Shown in pieces: positions 33,654-43,340 of a stretch of DNA of 64,000 bases. The position numbers and the translations under genes were made by a program. The first letter of the stretch is position 1. The number at the start of each line of letters is the position of its first letter. The notes below the pieces were generated by a model. That model worked only from the letters and a program-made list of their open reading frames with translations, ran no database searches and was not told the DNA's origin. Source of the stretch: Arthrobacter psychrochitiniphilus (GTDB lineage Bacteria; Actinomycetota; Actinomycetes; Actinomycetales; Micrococcaceae). Location of the stretch: assembly GCF_003185915.1 (NCBI RefSeq), contig NZ_QHLZ01000003.1, forward strand, positions 110,489 through 174,488, read 5' to 3'.

Positions 33654-36600
33654 ATGACACGTTCCACCACCGCCGGCTCCGACGCGGCCACATCAGGTAA
33701 CTACGCCTCCGCAATAGGGGCGCATTCCGTCGCAATCCCAGTCCCCAGTGATGCACTGGCACAGGAAACCATTGCACTGGTCCGCCGCTGGCTCACCGAG
33801 GCCGCCAAGTTCCCCGCTGACGTCTCCGCCCAGCGCCTGGCCGGTGTGCTGAAGGACCCGAACGGGCTGGACTTCACGGTGGGATTCGTTGACGGCGTGA
33901 TCCGCCCCGAAGATCTGGCTGTGGCCGGACGGAACCTGGCTATGCTGGCCCCCAAGGTCCCCGCATTTTTACCCTGGTACATGCGCGCCGCGGTTCGTCT
34001 GGGCGGGCTCATGGCACCAGTGCTGCCACAGCTTGTCATTCCCATCGCCCGCAGGGTGTTGCGTGAGATGGTGGGCCACCTGATTGTGGACGCCACCGAC
34101 GCCAAGCTGGGCCCGGCCATCGCGAAGATCCGCGATGGCGGGGTGGACCTGAACCTCAACTTGCTTGGCGAGGCCGTACTGGGCGAAAAGGAAGCCAGCC
34201 GCCGCCTAACGGGGACCCTGGACCTGCTGGCGAGGGACGACGTGGAGTACGTCTCCATCAAGGAATCTTCCACGGTGGCCCCGCATTCGCCCTGGGCGTT
34301 CGAGGACGCCGTCAACCATGTGGTGGAAAAACTCACGCCCCTGTACACGCTGGCTGCGTCCTTCCCCAAGCCCAAGTTCATCAACCTGGACATGGAGGAA
34401 TACAAGGATCTGGGCATGACCATCGCCGTGTTCAAACGCATCCTGAACAAGCCCGAGTTCAAGAACCTGGAGGCCGGGATTGTGCTTCAGGCCTACCTGC
34501 CGGACACCTTGGCCGCCATGATCGACCTGCAGGAGTGGGCTGCTGCGCGAAGGGCCGATGGCGGCGCTCCTGTGAAGGTGCGGATCGTCAAGGGGGCAAA
34601 CCTGCCCATGGAACAGGTGCAGGCATCCGTCAACGGCTGGCCGCTGGCCACGTGGGGCAGCAAGCTGGATTCCGATACCAACTACAAGCGCATTGTGAAC
34701 TACGCGCTCACCCCCGAACACATTAACAACGTCCACATTGGCGTGGCCGGACACAACTTGTTTGATGTTGCCCACGCCTGGCTGCTCGCCCAGCAGCGCG
34801 GCATCAGCGCCGACTCCCGCCAGCTCGAATTTGAGATGCTGCTGGGCATGGCCACCGGCCAGGCTGAGGCCGTGCGCCGCGACGTTGGCTCGCTGCTGCT
34901 GTACACGCCCGTAGTCCATCCCGGCGAGTTCGACGTTGCTATCGCCTACCTGATCCGCCGCCTCGAAGAAGGTGCCAGCCAGGAAAACTTCATGTCCGCC
35001 GTGTTTGAGCTCTCCGAGAATGAAGGGCTGTTTCAACGCGAGCAGGAGCGTTTCCTGGCCTCCCTCGCAGAGTTGGATGACTCCGTGCCGCCCACCAACC
35101 GGGTGCAGGACCGCACCCAGCCCGCAGCCGGAGCCGCTACTGACCACTTCGCCAACACCCCTGACACCGACCCCGCACTGGCACCCAACCGAGTCTGGGG
35201 ACGGGAGATCCTGGCCCGCATCCCGTCCTCGGAGCTTGGCAACGAGCTCGTCGCGGACACCACCGTTACGGAACTTCACGAGCTGAACACCATAGTGGAC
35301 ACCGCCGTCGAACATTCCGGCGAATGGGCCGCACTGGGCGGGTCCGGGCGTGCCGCCATCTTGCACCGGGCAGGGGATATGCTCAACTCCCGCCGCGCCG
35401 AGCTCCTTGAGGTTATGGCCGCCGAAACCGGCAAGACGCTTGACCAGGGCGATCCGGAGGTTAGCGAGGCCGTGGACTTCGCCCACTACTACGCCGAGCG
35501 CGCCAAGGATCTGGAAACGGTGGACGGTGCCACATTCGTCCCCGCCAAGCTCACCGTTGTGACCCCGCCATGGAACTTCCCCGTCGCCATCCCGGCAGGC
35601 TCCACACTCTCGGCATTGGCGGCGGGATCCGCCGTTGTCATCAAGCCGGCACCCCAGGCACAGCGCTGCGGCTCCATCATGGTCCAGGCATTGTGGGACG
35701 CTGGCGTGCCGCGCGAGGTCCTGGCGCTGGTCCAGCTTGGCGAAAACGAGCTCGGAAAGGCGCTCGTGGCGCACCCGTCCGTTGACCGGCTGATCCTGAC
35801 CGGCGGTTATGAAACGGCCGAGCTGTTCCGCAGCTTCCGCACCGACCTGCCCTTGCTGGCGGAAACCTCTGGCAAGAACGCGCTGATCGTCACGCCCAGC
35901 GCCGATTTTGACCTGGCGGCGAAGGACGTGGTGCAGTCAGCCTTTGGCCACGCAGGGCAGAAGTGCTCCGCCGCATCGTTGGTCATCATGGTCGGTTCCG
36001 TGGCGAAGTCGCCGCGCTTCCGCAACCAGCTCCTAGACGCTGCTGCCAGCCTGAACGTGGGCTACCCCGGCGTTGCCACCTCCCAGATGGGGCCGGTCAT
36101 TGAGCCTGCCGCAGGTAAATTGCTCGGTGCACTGACCACACTGGACGCCGGCGAAGCGTGGGCCCTGGAGCCGCGCCAGCTCGATTCCACCGGCCGGCTC
36201 TGGTCGCCGGGCGTGCGCACCGGCGTTGCGGCCGGATCGAACTTCCACCTGACCGAATTCTTCGGCCCGGTCCTAGGAGTCATGACGGCCGAGACCTTGG
36301 AGGAGGCCATCGCCATGGTCAACGCGATTGACTACGGGCTCACCTCCGGGCTGCACTCACTGGACCCCGCGGAGATTGAGCTCTGGCTGGATACCGTGCA
36401 AGCCGGAAACCTGTACGTGAACCGCGGTATCACCGGTGCTATTGTGCAGCGTCAGCCCTTCGGTGGCTGGAAGAAATCGGCTGTGGGTGCTGGCACCAAG
36501 GCGGGCGGTCCCAGCTACCTCATGGGTCTGGGATCCTGGGTTCCTGCCGAAGCGAGTGCCACCGCGCCGCTGAGTGACGCGGCCCGCAAGGTCCTCGCCG

Positions 36601-37151
36601 CCGCGTCCTCATTGCCGGCCGAGGAGCAGGCGTTCCTGACCCGCTCGCTGCACAGCGACGCCGCTGCCTGGGCCGCCGAGTTTGGCGCCGCCCGCGACGT
36701 CTCGGCCCTGACCGCCGAGCGCAACGTGTTCCGCTACCTGCCACTGAACCCGCTGGTCCGCCTCGCCGAGGGGGAGTTCCTCTCGAAGCTGCTGCGCGTG
36801 CTCGCGGCAGGGATCCTGGCCGGGGTAACTCCGGAAGTCTCCTGCGCTGACGCGCTTCCCAGTGAGATGGCGGCACTGCTGCTCAGCCTGCGGATTCCGG
36901 TGACTGTGGAGAACGACGCCGAATGGCTCACCACCGCGCGCCGCTTCGGAGCTGGCCGTATCCGCCTCATTGGAGGAGATTCAAGCGCCGTTTATGAGGC
37001 AACGGGCGGGCGCCCGGATCTGGCAATTTATCACGGTGCGGTGACTGAGGCCGGGCGAGTGGAGATGCGGGTGTTCCTCCACGAGCAGGCCGTCAGCATA
37101 ACGGCACACCGCTTCGGCACACCAAACCACCTTTCCGACGGGCTGATCTAG
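33654..37151 (+). CDS. putA: Bifunctional proline dehydrogenase / L-glutamate gamma-semialdehyde dehydrogenase
   Basis: A roughly 1165-residue fused enzyme that converts proline to glutamate. Residues about 80-460 are the FAD proline dehydrogenase barrel (NLNLLGEAVLGEKEA, SIKESS, LDMEEYKDLGM, KGANLPMEQVQ, GVAGHNLFDVA). Residues about 530-1010 are the aldehyde dehydrogenase: VVTPPWNFPVAIPAG, LAETSGKNA with the catalytic glutamate, FGHAGQKCSAASLV with the catalytic cysteine, and EFFGPVLGVM. The last 150 residues are a variable C-terminal region. There is no N-terminal DNA-binding domain, so it is not self-repressing, and the divergent LysR protein is the likely regulator. ATG 33654 is chosen; 39 upstream in-frame residues are AT-rich and non-conserved in appearance. 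Confidence 0.95.
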   Translation: MTRSTTAGSDAATSGNYASAIGAHSVAIPVPSDALAQETIALVRRWLTEAAKFPADVSAQRLAGVLKDPNGLDFTVGFVDGVIRPEDLAVAGRNLAMLAPKVPAFLPWYMRAAVRLGGLMAPVLPQLVIPIARRVLREMVGHLIVDATDAKLGPAIAKIRDGGVDLNLNLLGEAVLGEKEASRRLTGTLDLLARDDVEYVSIKESSTVAPHSPWAFEDAVNHVVEKLTPLYTLAASFPKPKFINLDMEEYKDLGMTIAVFKRILNKPEFKNLEAGIVLQAYLPDTLAAMIDLQEWAAARRADGGAPVKVRIVKGANLPMEQVQASVNGWPLATWGSKLDSDTNYKRIVNYALTPEHINNVHIGVAGHNLFDVAHAWLLAQQRGISADSRQLEFEMLLGMATGQAEAVRRDVGSLLLYTPVVHPGEFDVAIAYLIRRLEEGASQENFMSAVFELSENEGLFQREQERFLASLAELDDSVPPTNRVQDRTQPAAGAATDHFANTPDTDPALAPNRVWGREILARIPSSELGNELVADTTVTELHELNTIVDTAVEHSGEWAALGGSGRAAILHRAGDMLNSRRAELLEVMAAETGKTLDQGDPEVSEAVDFAHYYAERAKDLETVDGATFVPAKLTVVTPPWNFPVAIPAGSTLSALAAGSAVVIKPAPQAQRCGSIMVQALWDAGVPREVLALVQLGENELGKALVAHPSVDRLILTGGYETAELFRSFRTDLPLLAETSGKNALIVTPSADFDLAAKDVVQSAFGHAGQKCSAASLVIMVGSVAKSPRFRNQLLDAAASLNVGYPGVATSQMGPVIEPAAGKLLGALTTLDAGEAWALEPRQLDSTGRLWSPGVRTGVAAGSNFHLTEFFGPVLGVMTAETLEEAIAMVNAIDYGLTSGLHSLDPAEIELWLDTVQAGNLYVNRGITGAIVQRQPFGGWKKSAVGAGTKAGGPSYLMGLGSWVPAEASATAPLSDAARKVLAAASSLPAEEQAFLTRSLHSDAAAWAAEFGAARDVSALTAERNVFRYLPLNPLVRLAEGEFLSKLLRVLAAGILAGVTPEVSCADALPSEMAALLLSLRIPVTVENDAEWLTTARRFGAGRIRLIGGDSSAVYEATGGRPDLAIYHGAVTEAGRVEMRVFLHEQAVSITAHRFGTPNHLSDGLI

Positions 37152-37177
37152 ACACCCGCAGCCACCGGCTAAAATCG

Positions 37178-37235
37178 GCGCCCGCCTCCCACATATGCGC
37201 CCCGTCTACGGGGCGCATATGTGGGAGGCGGGCGC
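37178..37235. repeat. REP-like palindromic repeat, copy 2 (perfect 26-bp stem)
   Basis: Left arm 37178-37203 is perfectly complementary to right arm 37210-37235, with loop GTCTAC. The core is GCGCCCGCCTCCCACATATG. It lies between the convergent putA and AbiEi-like genes and nearly matches the elements at 15001 and 38367. It could also act as a bidirectional terminator. Confidence 0.92.
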
Positions 37236-37251
37236 GGAACTGGATAGATTG

Positions 37252-38256
37252 CTACTTTTGCGGGATGCCAGCTTGACGAAGCAGCCGTTCGAAGCCCCGG
37301 AGGTCCATCATTTCCCGCCACGTCCATCGGAAGAAGCCGGCACTCTGAGCCCGGATCTGGTCCTCACGGTTCTTTTCATCGAGGATTCGCTCTTCGAGGG
37401 ACTTTCCGCCGGCCCAGTCTTGCCGCAAGTACTTGGCCCTGCCGTCAAATTCCCCGGCTTTTCGCTGCTTCTCGAACCAGAAATCAACATATGCTTCCCT
37501 GCCATCACGCAGGGTGAAAGGATGTTGCAGCTCCGGGGCAACAAACCCCAGTTGGGCCATCCGCACCCGGCTAAGAGACTCGCCGGCAGAACCGGAAAGC
37601 CCGGATGCGAACTCAATCACAGCCACGGCCCTGTTGAACGCCGATCGAGACGGCAAGGATTCAGCAGCAGTCAGAAGGTCGGATTTCAGCAGGGGAGGGC
37701 CTTGCGGTTCGTTGAGGTTCCACACGGGATCATGATCGCCGGCGGGCACGTCAGCAGGCAGAAAAATATTGCCGCGTTTGGGGTATCTGGGCAGGTGCAG
37801 GCTTGAATCACATACCGCCACAGCCTGCTCAAATTTCAGTGCGGTGATCAGCTCCAGTGTGGTGGTGAGTTTGTCCGTCAGCAGCAACGGGCCGCAGCGC
37901 ACTACTGCCTCGTCCAGCCGACCCAAATGCCGTGTGATGTCCCCGCGGCTGCGGCCGCCACCGGCCTGTTCCGTCACAACGTGCAGATTCGTCTGTGTTC
38001 CGGTGATCCACAAACCCCAAAGAAGCGCAGCCGTGGAGGAGCAAAACACCGGAGGCGCTTTGGTGGTCAGCGTGAACGCCGCAGCGCGCAAGCCGTATTG
38101 GGCGAACTCATCCAGCGCATGCCACTCGACTGCTTCGGTGTAGACGCTGCGGCGGACACGAAAATACCTGCCGTTGTTGCAGAGCCTGGTGAGAAGGCGG
38201 GAATCTTGGCCGGCCAGCTCCAGATCGGAAGGGAGGATCAAGCGTGGTGTGCTCAT
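37252..38256 (-). CDS. AbiEi-like protein with C-terminal PD-(D/E)XK nuclease-like motif
   Basis: A 334-residue protein. The N-terminal part (about 1-120) resembles the winged-helix region of AbiEi-type antitoxins (LLTRLCNNGRYFRVRRSVY). The C-terminal part carries an ordered set of acidic and basic residues, Asp258, Glu269, Asp271 and Lys275 (YVDFWFE then GEFDGRAKY), the pattern of Vsr/DUF559-like PD-(D/E)XK nucleases. The reader should note that no AbiEii toxin gene lies next to it. ATG 38256 is chosen; a longer frame up to 38574 would run through a palindromic repeat and non-coding DNA. Two near-identical palindromes bracket it. Function unknown, perhaps defence or DNA repair. Confidence 0.72.
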   Translation of the reverse strand: MSTPRLILPSDLELAGQDSRLLTRLCNNGRYFRVRRSVYTEAVEWHALDEFAQYGLRAAAFTLTTKAPPVFCSSTAALLWGLWITGTQTNLHVVTEQAGGGRSRGDITRHLGRLDEAVVRCGPLLLTDKLTTTLELITALKFEQAVAVCDSSLHLPRYPKRGNIFLPADVPAGDHDPVWNLNEPQGPPLLKSDLLTAAESLPSRSAFNRAVAVIEFASGLSGSAGESLSRVRMAQLGFVAPELQHPFTLRDGREAYVDFWFEKQRKAGEFDGRAKYLRQDWAGGKSLEERILDEKNREDQIRAQSAGFFRWTWREMMDLRGFERLLRQAGIPQK

Positions 38257-38366
38257 ACATTCAAGGGTTCCAGAGCGTGGCACCACATGTAAGTGGGGAG
38301 ACGCTGACCTGTGGATAACTTTGACTGTGATGGCACTATGATCCGCGGCGACCGGCCGTGCAACCT

Positions 38367-38428
38367 CCGCGCCCGCCTCCCACATATGCGCCCCGTAGAC
38401 CGGGCGCATATGTGGGAGACGGGCGCGG
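38367..38428. repeat. REP-like palindromic repeat, copy 3
   Basis: About 62 bp running from CCGCGCCCGCCTCC to GGGAGACGGGCGCGG with the same CACATATGCGCC core as copy 2; arms pair with one mismatch plus central differences. It lies 110 bp upstream of the AbiEi-like start, so copies 2 and 3 bracket that gene. Confidence 0.9.
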
Positions 38429-38452
38429 ATTGTGTTGAAGAGCCTTGGCGGA

Positions 38453-38854
38453 TCAGGCTTGGGCGATGCGGACCGTGTTGCCGGAGGGGTCACGGAAGGC
38501 GCAATCGCGGGGACCCCACGGCTGTTCGACGGGTTCCTGGAGCACTTCTGCCCCGGCAGCCGCTGCCTTCTCAAAAGTTGCGTTCAGATCGCTTGCGCTG
38601 AAGTTGAGCATGGGCAGCACACCCTTGGCGAGCAGGCGAGCCATGGCATCGCCGTCTTCCTGGGACCGTCCGGCATGCGGTTCGGAGAGCACAATGCCCA
38701 GGCCCGGCTGTGTACTGGTACCCATGGTGACCCAACGGAAATCGCCGTTGCTGACATCGTTCTGGACTTTAAGGCCCAGGGCGTCGCGGTAGAAGGCGAT
38801 GGCCGCATCGGGGTTGTGAACGGTCAAATGTGTGAACTGAAGTGAAATGGTCAT
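38453..38854 (-). CDS. Single-domain VOC family protein
   Basis: A 133-residue glyoxalase-fold protein: QFTHLTVHNPDAAIAFYRDALGL at the N terminus, LNFSASDLNATFEKAAAAGAEV in the middle, and WGPRDCAFRDPSGNTVRI at the end. These are the usual positions for the VOC metal or substrate site. It follows the AraC-type gene by only 10 bp on the same strand, so the two are probably one unit, the VOC protein acting on or sensing the same compound. The ATG 38854 also has TAACGT 7 nt upstream, overlapping the araC stop, so separate transcription is possible. Confidence 0.85.
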   Translation of the reverse strand: MTISLQFTHLTVHNPDAAIAFYRDALGLKVQNDVSNGDFRWVTMGTSTQPGLGIVLSEPHAGRSQEDGDAMARLLAKGVLPMLNFSASDLNATFEKAAAAGAEVLQEPVEQPWGPRDCAFRDPSGNTVRIAQA

Positions 38855-38864
38855 GGCACCCACG

Positions 38865-39410
38865 TTAGGCGTTTGCCGGGGGCCGGGCTTCTTCATTTCT
38901 GCTCGACTGGATAGCAGGTTGAGCAAGGGCATGGGCAGCACTTTGCGGTGCACCGTGAGAGTCACCGTCCGTGCCACTGTTCCGAGCTGGGCGGGTGGCC
39001 ACCCTCATGAAGCAGGGCGGCAAGGCTTCGATGGCGCTGTGGTCGCGGGACTTATAACTGCTGGGCGTCTCGCCCATGACCTCTGTGAATCGGGAACTGA
39101 ATGAACCCAATGAGGTGGCACCCACGGCCATGCACGCATCCGTGACCGAAACGCCCGCACGGAGCAGCGCCGAAGCCCGCTCAATACGCCGGGTCATGAG
39201 ATATGAATAGGGGCTCTCGCCGTACGCCGCCCGGAATTTGCGGGAAAAGTGTGCGGGTGACATGAACGCCTTCGCCGCGATCGTGGGCACATCCAGCGGC
39301 TGGGCGTAGTCCCTATCAATCAGATCCCGGGCCCGGCGCAGCAGTGTCAGCGTGGTGATCTCATCCCGGCTCACTCCAGGTGGTGAGGGGGCGCCTGCGG
39401 TGGAGAGCAT
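38865..39410 (-). CDS. AraC-family regulator
   Basis: A 181-residue regulator made almost only of the AraC DNA-binding domain. Helix-turn-helix 1 lies in PLDVPTIAAKAFMSPAHFSRKFRAAYG and helix-turn-helix 2 in VSVTDACMAVGATSLGSFSSRFTEVMGETP. There is no N-terminal sensor domain; the C-terminal 50 residues are low-complexity. ATG 39410 is chosen over the in-frame TTG 39431, but either is possible. It is divergent from the cystathionine beta-synthase gene (about 80 bp) and is followed closely by a VOC gene, its probable target and partner. Confidence 0.87.
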   Translation of the reverse strand: MLSTAGAPSPPGVSRDEITTLTLLRRARDLIDRDYAQPLDVPTIAAKAFMSPAHFSRKFRAAYGESPYSYLMTRRIERASALLRAGVSVTDACMAVGATSLGSFSSRFTEVMGETPSSYKSRDHSAIEALPPCFMRVATRPARNSGTDGDSHGAPQSAAHALAQPAIQSSRNEEARPPANA

Positions 39411-39490
39411 AGTGCCAAGTTTATTATCCAAAATGCCCCCGGGAGTAATGTTCCTTGGCCGCTTCCTCCCGCGGGGTCTACGTTGGAGCT

Positions 39491-40876
39491 ATGAAGTACG
39501 CGAACTCTGTCCTTGACCTGATTGGCAACACCCCGCTGGTAAAACTGAACAAGGTGACAGCGGGGCTGGAGGCCACAGTGTTGGTCAAGCTGGAATACCT
39601 GAATCCAGGCGGCTCGGCCAAGGATCGCATTGCCGTGAAAATGCTGGACGAGGCTGCGCGGGAAGGCAAAATCAAGCCCGGCGGTACCGTGGTGGAGCCC
39701 ACCAGCGGCAACACGGGCGTGGCCATGGCAATGGTGGCGCAGCAGCGCGGCTACAAGTGCGTTTTTGTAGTCCCGGACAAGGTGGGCGTGGACAAACGCG
39801 CAGTCTTGGCGGCCTATGGGGCGGAGGTGGTGGTGACACCTACTGCGGTGGCGGCCGATTCCCCGCAGTCCTACTACGGCGTCTCCGACCGTTTGGTGAC
39901 GGAAATCCCGGGAGCCTACAAACCTGACCAGTTCTCCAACCCCAACGGCCCGTTGAGTCACTATGAAACCACCGGCCCGGAGGTTTGGCGCGACACCGAA
40001 GGCAAGCTCACCCACTTTGTGGCCGGCGTGGGTACCGGCGGCACCATCACCGGAACGGGCCGCTTTCTCCGCGAAGTTTCTGCGCACCGTGCCGAGGCCG
40101 ACGGCGGTGAGGTCCAGATCATCGGTGCCGATCCGGAAGGCTCCGTCTACTCCGGAGGCACGGGAAGGCCTTACCTGGTGGAGGGGGTGGGCGAGGACAT
40201 TTGGCCCGACTCCTATGACCCGTCCGTCCCGCACAAGATCATCGCGGTCTCCGACAATGACGCCTTTGCCATGACCCGACGCCTGGCCCGAGAAGAAGGC
40301 CTGCTGGTGGGAGGTTCCTCCGGCATGGCAGTGGTGGCCGCGCTGGAAGTGGCGAAGGGGCTGGGAGCCGGGTCCGTCGTCGTAGTGCTTCTGCCGGACA
40401 GTGGCCGCGGCTACTTGGGGAAGATCTTTGACGATGCCTGGATGCAGTCGTACGGCTTCTTGAAAGTCACCGATGAACCCGCTATCGGCGACGTGCTCAA
40501 AGCCAAAACGGGCCAATTACCGGATCTGGTCCATATCCACCCCAACGAGACCGTCCGTGACGTCATCAACTTGATGGCCGAATACGGTGTCTCCCAAATC
40601 CCCGTGCTCTCGGCCGAACCTCCCGTGGTGATGGGGGAAGTGCTTGGCGCGGTGGATGAACGCACACTGACCGGCAAATTGTTCCGGCACGAAGCCAAAC
40701 TGACAGATAAAATCACCGAACACATGCAGCCGCAACTACCCATCATCGGATCTTTGGAGCCCATCTCCGCTGCCCGGGCCAAACTGCAGGACGTAGATGC
40801 GCTCATGGTCACCTTTGTTGGTGCGCCCGTGGGTGTGCTGACCCGCCACGATTTGCTGAACTACCTCAACGACTGA
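39491..40876 (+). CDS. cbs: Cystathionine beta-synthase
   Basis: A 461-residue PLP enzyme that joins homocysteine and serine into cystathionine. The catalytic region (about 1-320) shows the PLP lysine Lys44 in GGSAKDRIA, PTSGNTGVAMAMVA, GVGTGGTITGTGR and VGGSSGMAVV. The C-terminal region holds two CBS domains (about 340-395 and 405-458), which in homologues bind adenosyl ligands and regulate activity. ATG 39491 is preceded by GGAG and by TACGTT 6 nt upstream. It is followed after 26 bp by a cystathionine gamma-synthase/lyase gene, making a transsulfuration operon. Confidence 0.94.
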   Translation: MKYANSVLDLIGNTPLVKLNKVTAGLEATVLVKLEYLNPGGSAKDRIAVKMLDEAAREGKIKPGGTVVEPTSGNTGVAMAMVAQQRGYKCVFVVPDKVGVDKRAVLAAYGAEVVVTPTAVAADSPQSYYGVSDRLVTEIPGAYKPDQFSNPNGPLSHYETTGPEVWRDTEGKLTHFVAGVGTGGTITGTGRFLREVSAHRAEADGGEVQIIGADPEGSVYSGGTGRPYLVEGVGEDIWPDSYDPSVPHKIIAVSDNDAFAMTRRLAREEGLLVGGSSGMAVVAALEVAKGLGAGSVVVVLLPDSGRGYLGKIFDDAWMQSYGFLKVTDEPAIGDVLKAKTGQLPDLVHIHPNETVRDVINLMAEYGVSQIPVLSAEPPVVMGEVLGAVDERTLTGKLFRHEAKLTDKITEHMQPQLPIIGSLEPISAARAKLQDVDALMVTFVGAPVGVLTRHDLLNYLND

Positions 40877-40902
40877 CCATTTCCAGACGAAGGAACAAGA
40901 CC

Positions 40903-42066
40903 ATGACTGAAGGCTTCAACACCCGCGCCGTCCACGCCGGACAGACCCCCGATCCCACCACGGGCGCCGTCATCCCGCCGCTGTACCAAACCACCACGTT
41001 CGCCCAGGACGGGATCGGCAAGCTGCGCAATGGTTATGAATACGGCCGCGGCACCAACCCCACCCGTGACGCGCTCCAGGCCCAGCTCGCAGCACTGGAG
41101 GGCGGGGAGTTCGCGTTCAGCTTCGCCTCGGGATTGGCCGCCGAGGACGCCCTGATCCGGGCGCTGCTGGTACCGGGGGATCACATCGTCATGGGCAACG
41201 ACGTCTACGGCGGCACCTACCGGCTCATCAACAAGGTCCTGTCCGTGTGGGGCATCAGCAACGCTGCTGTTGACATGTCCGACGCCGGGGCGCTGGCTGG
41301 CGCTGTTGCCGCCGGCGGCCCCGAAGGTGCGACGAAGATGATCTGGGTGGAGACGCCGTCGAACCCGATGATGAAAATCACCGATATTGCCGCGCTTGCG
41401 CAGGTGGCCCACGAGGCCGGAGCGCTGCTGGTGGTGGATAACACCTTCGCGTCCCCCTACTTGCAAAATCCGCTGGCACTGGGCGCCGATGTGGTGGTGC
41501 ATTCCACCACAAAGTACATTGGCGGACACTCGGATGCCTCCGGCGGGGCCATCATTCTTTCCGATCCCGAGGCCGCCGAGAAGATCGGCTTTGTGCAGTT
41601 CGCGGTAGGTGCGGTTTCCGCGCCGATGGAGGCGTGGTTGACCACGCGCGGACTCAAGACGCTCGGTGTGCGCATGGACCGGCACTGCTCCAACGCCCAG
41701 AGCATTGCCGAATGGCTGCTCACCCGGGCTGAGGTTGAACGCGTGCTGTACCCGGGCCTGGCCTCACATCCAGGACACGAGCTGGCAGCGCAGCAGATGC
41801 GGGGTTTTGGCGGCATGATCTCAGTGCAGTTCAAGGGTGGGGAAGCTGCGGCCCGGAAGGTGGCCGAAGCTACCCGCGTGTTCACCCTCGCGGAGTCCTT
41901 AGGCGGTATTGAATCGCTGATGAACTACCCGTCCGAGATGACGCACGCCTCCGTCAAGGGCACCGAGCTGGCAGTGCCCGTGAACTTGATCCGTCTCTCG
42001 GTGGGAATAGAAGACATCGAGGACCTGCTCGCAGACCTGGAGCAGGCACTGAACACGCTGGGATAG
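40903..42066 (+). CDS. metB: Cystathionine gamma-synthase or gamma-lyase
   Basis: A 387-residue Cys/Met-metabolism PLP enzyme. GFNTRAVHAGQTPDPTTGAVIPPLYQTTTF at the start, YEYGRGTNPTRDALQ, and PLP lysine Lys204 in HSTTKYIGGHSD are typical. The gamma-synthase and gamma-lyase of actinobacteria are very similar and sometimes one enzyme does both. Its pairing with cystathionine beta-synthase in an operon argues for gamma-lyase use, i.e. reverse transsulfuration from homocysteine to cysteine. AAGGAAC precedes the ATG. A clear terminator follows at 42132. Confidence 0.9.
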   Translation: MTEGFNTRAVHAGQTPDPTTGAVIPPLYQTTTFAQDGIGKLRNGYEYGRGTNPTRDALQAQLAALEGGEFAFSFASGLAAEDALIRALLVPGDHIVMGNDVYGGTYRLINKVLSVWGISNAAVDMSDAGALAGAVAAGGPEGATKMIWVETPSNPMMKITDIAALAQVAHEAGALLVVDNTFASPYLQNPLALGADVVVHSTTKYIGGHSDASGGAIILSDPEAAEKIGFVQFAVGAVSAPMEAWLTTRGLKTLGVRMDRHCSNAQSIAEWLLTRAEVERVLYPGLASHPGHELAAQQMRGFGGMISVQFKGGEAAARKVAEATRVFTLAESLGGIESLMNYPSEMTHASVKGTELAVPVNLIRLSVGIEDIEDLLADLEQALNTLG

Positions 42067-43195
<1,129 letters not shown>

Positions 43196-43221
43196 GTGCC
43201 AGAACGGGCACAGGCCCAGTA

Positions 43222-43269
43222 AAAAAGCGCTGGCCCGCACCCGTCCTGGGGTGTGGGCCAGCGCTTTTT
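43222..43269. terminator. Bidirectional terminator after rpf
   Basis: A 19-bp stem (43222-43240 with 43251-43269, one G-T pair) with A and T runs at its ends; between the convergent rpf and amidohydrolase genes. Confidence 0.92.
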
Positions 43270-43340
43270 GCTGACCTAAGAGGTTTGCTGTCCTAGGAGA
43301 TTCACCTCCCCAACAGCTCTGCCGTCCCCTACAGCTCCGG

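Noticed and set aside
34206..35774. 522-codon open frame antisense to putA
   Set aside because: It lies wholly inside the conserved putA gene and arises from GC-rich third codon positions; the translation has no recognisable domain.
38257..38574. N-terminal extension of the AbiEi-like gene
   Set aside because: It would translate a palindromic repeat; the same palindrome produces similar residues elsewhere, and ATG 38256 begins the domain.
39411..39490. SAM riboswitch or similar leader before the transsulfuration operon
   Set aside because: The gap to the divergent araC gene is only about 80 bp and a promoter-like hexamer sits directly at the start codon, leaving no room for one.
39371..40516. 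381-codon open frame antisense to the cystathionine beta-synthase gene
   Set aside because: The opposite strand encodes an unambiguous enzyme; the translated product is a histidine/glycine-rich shadow sequence.
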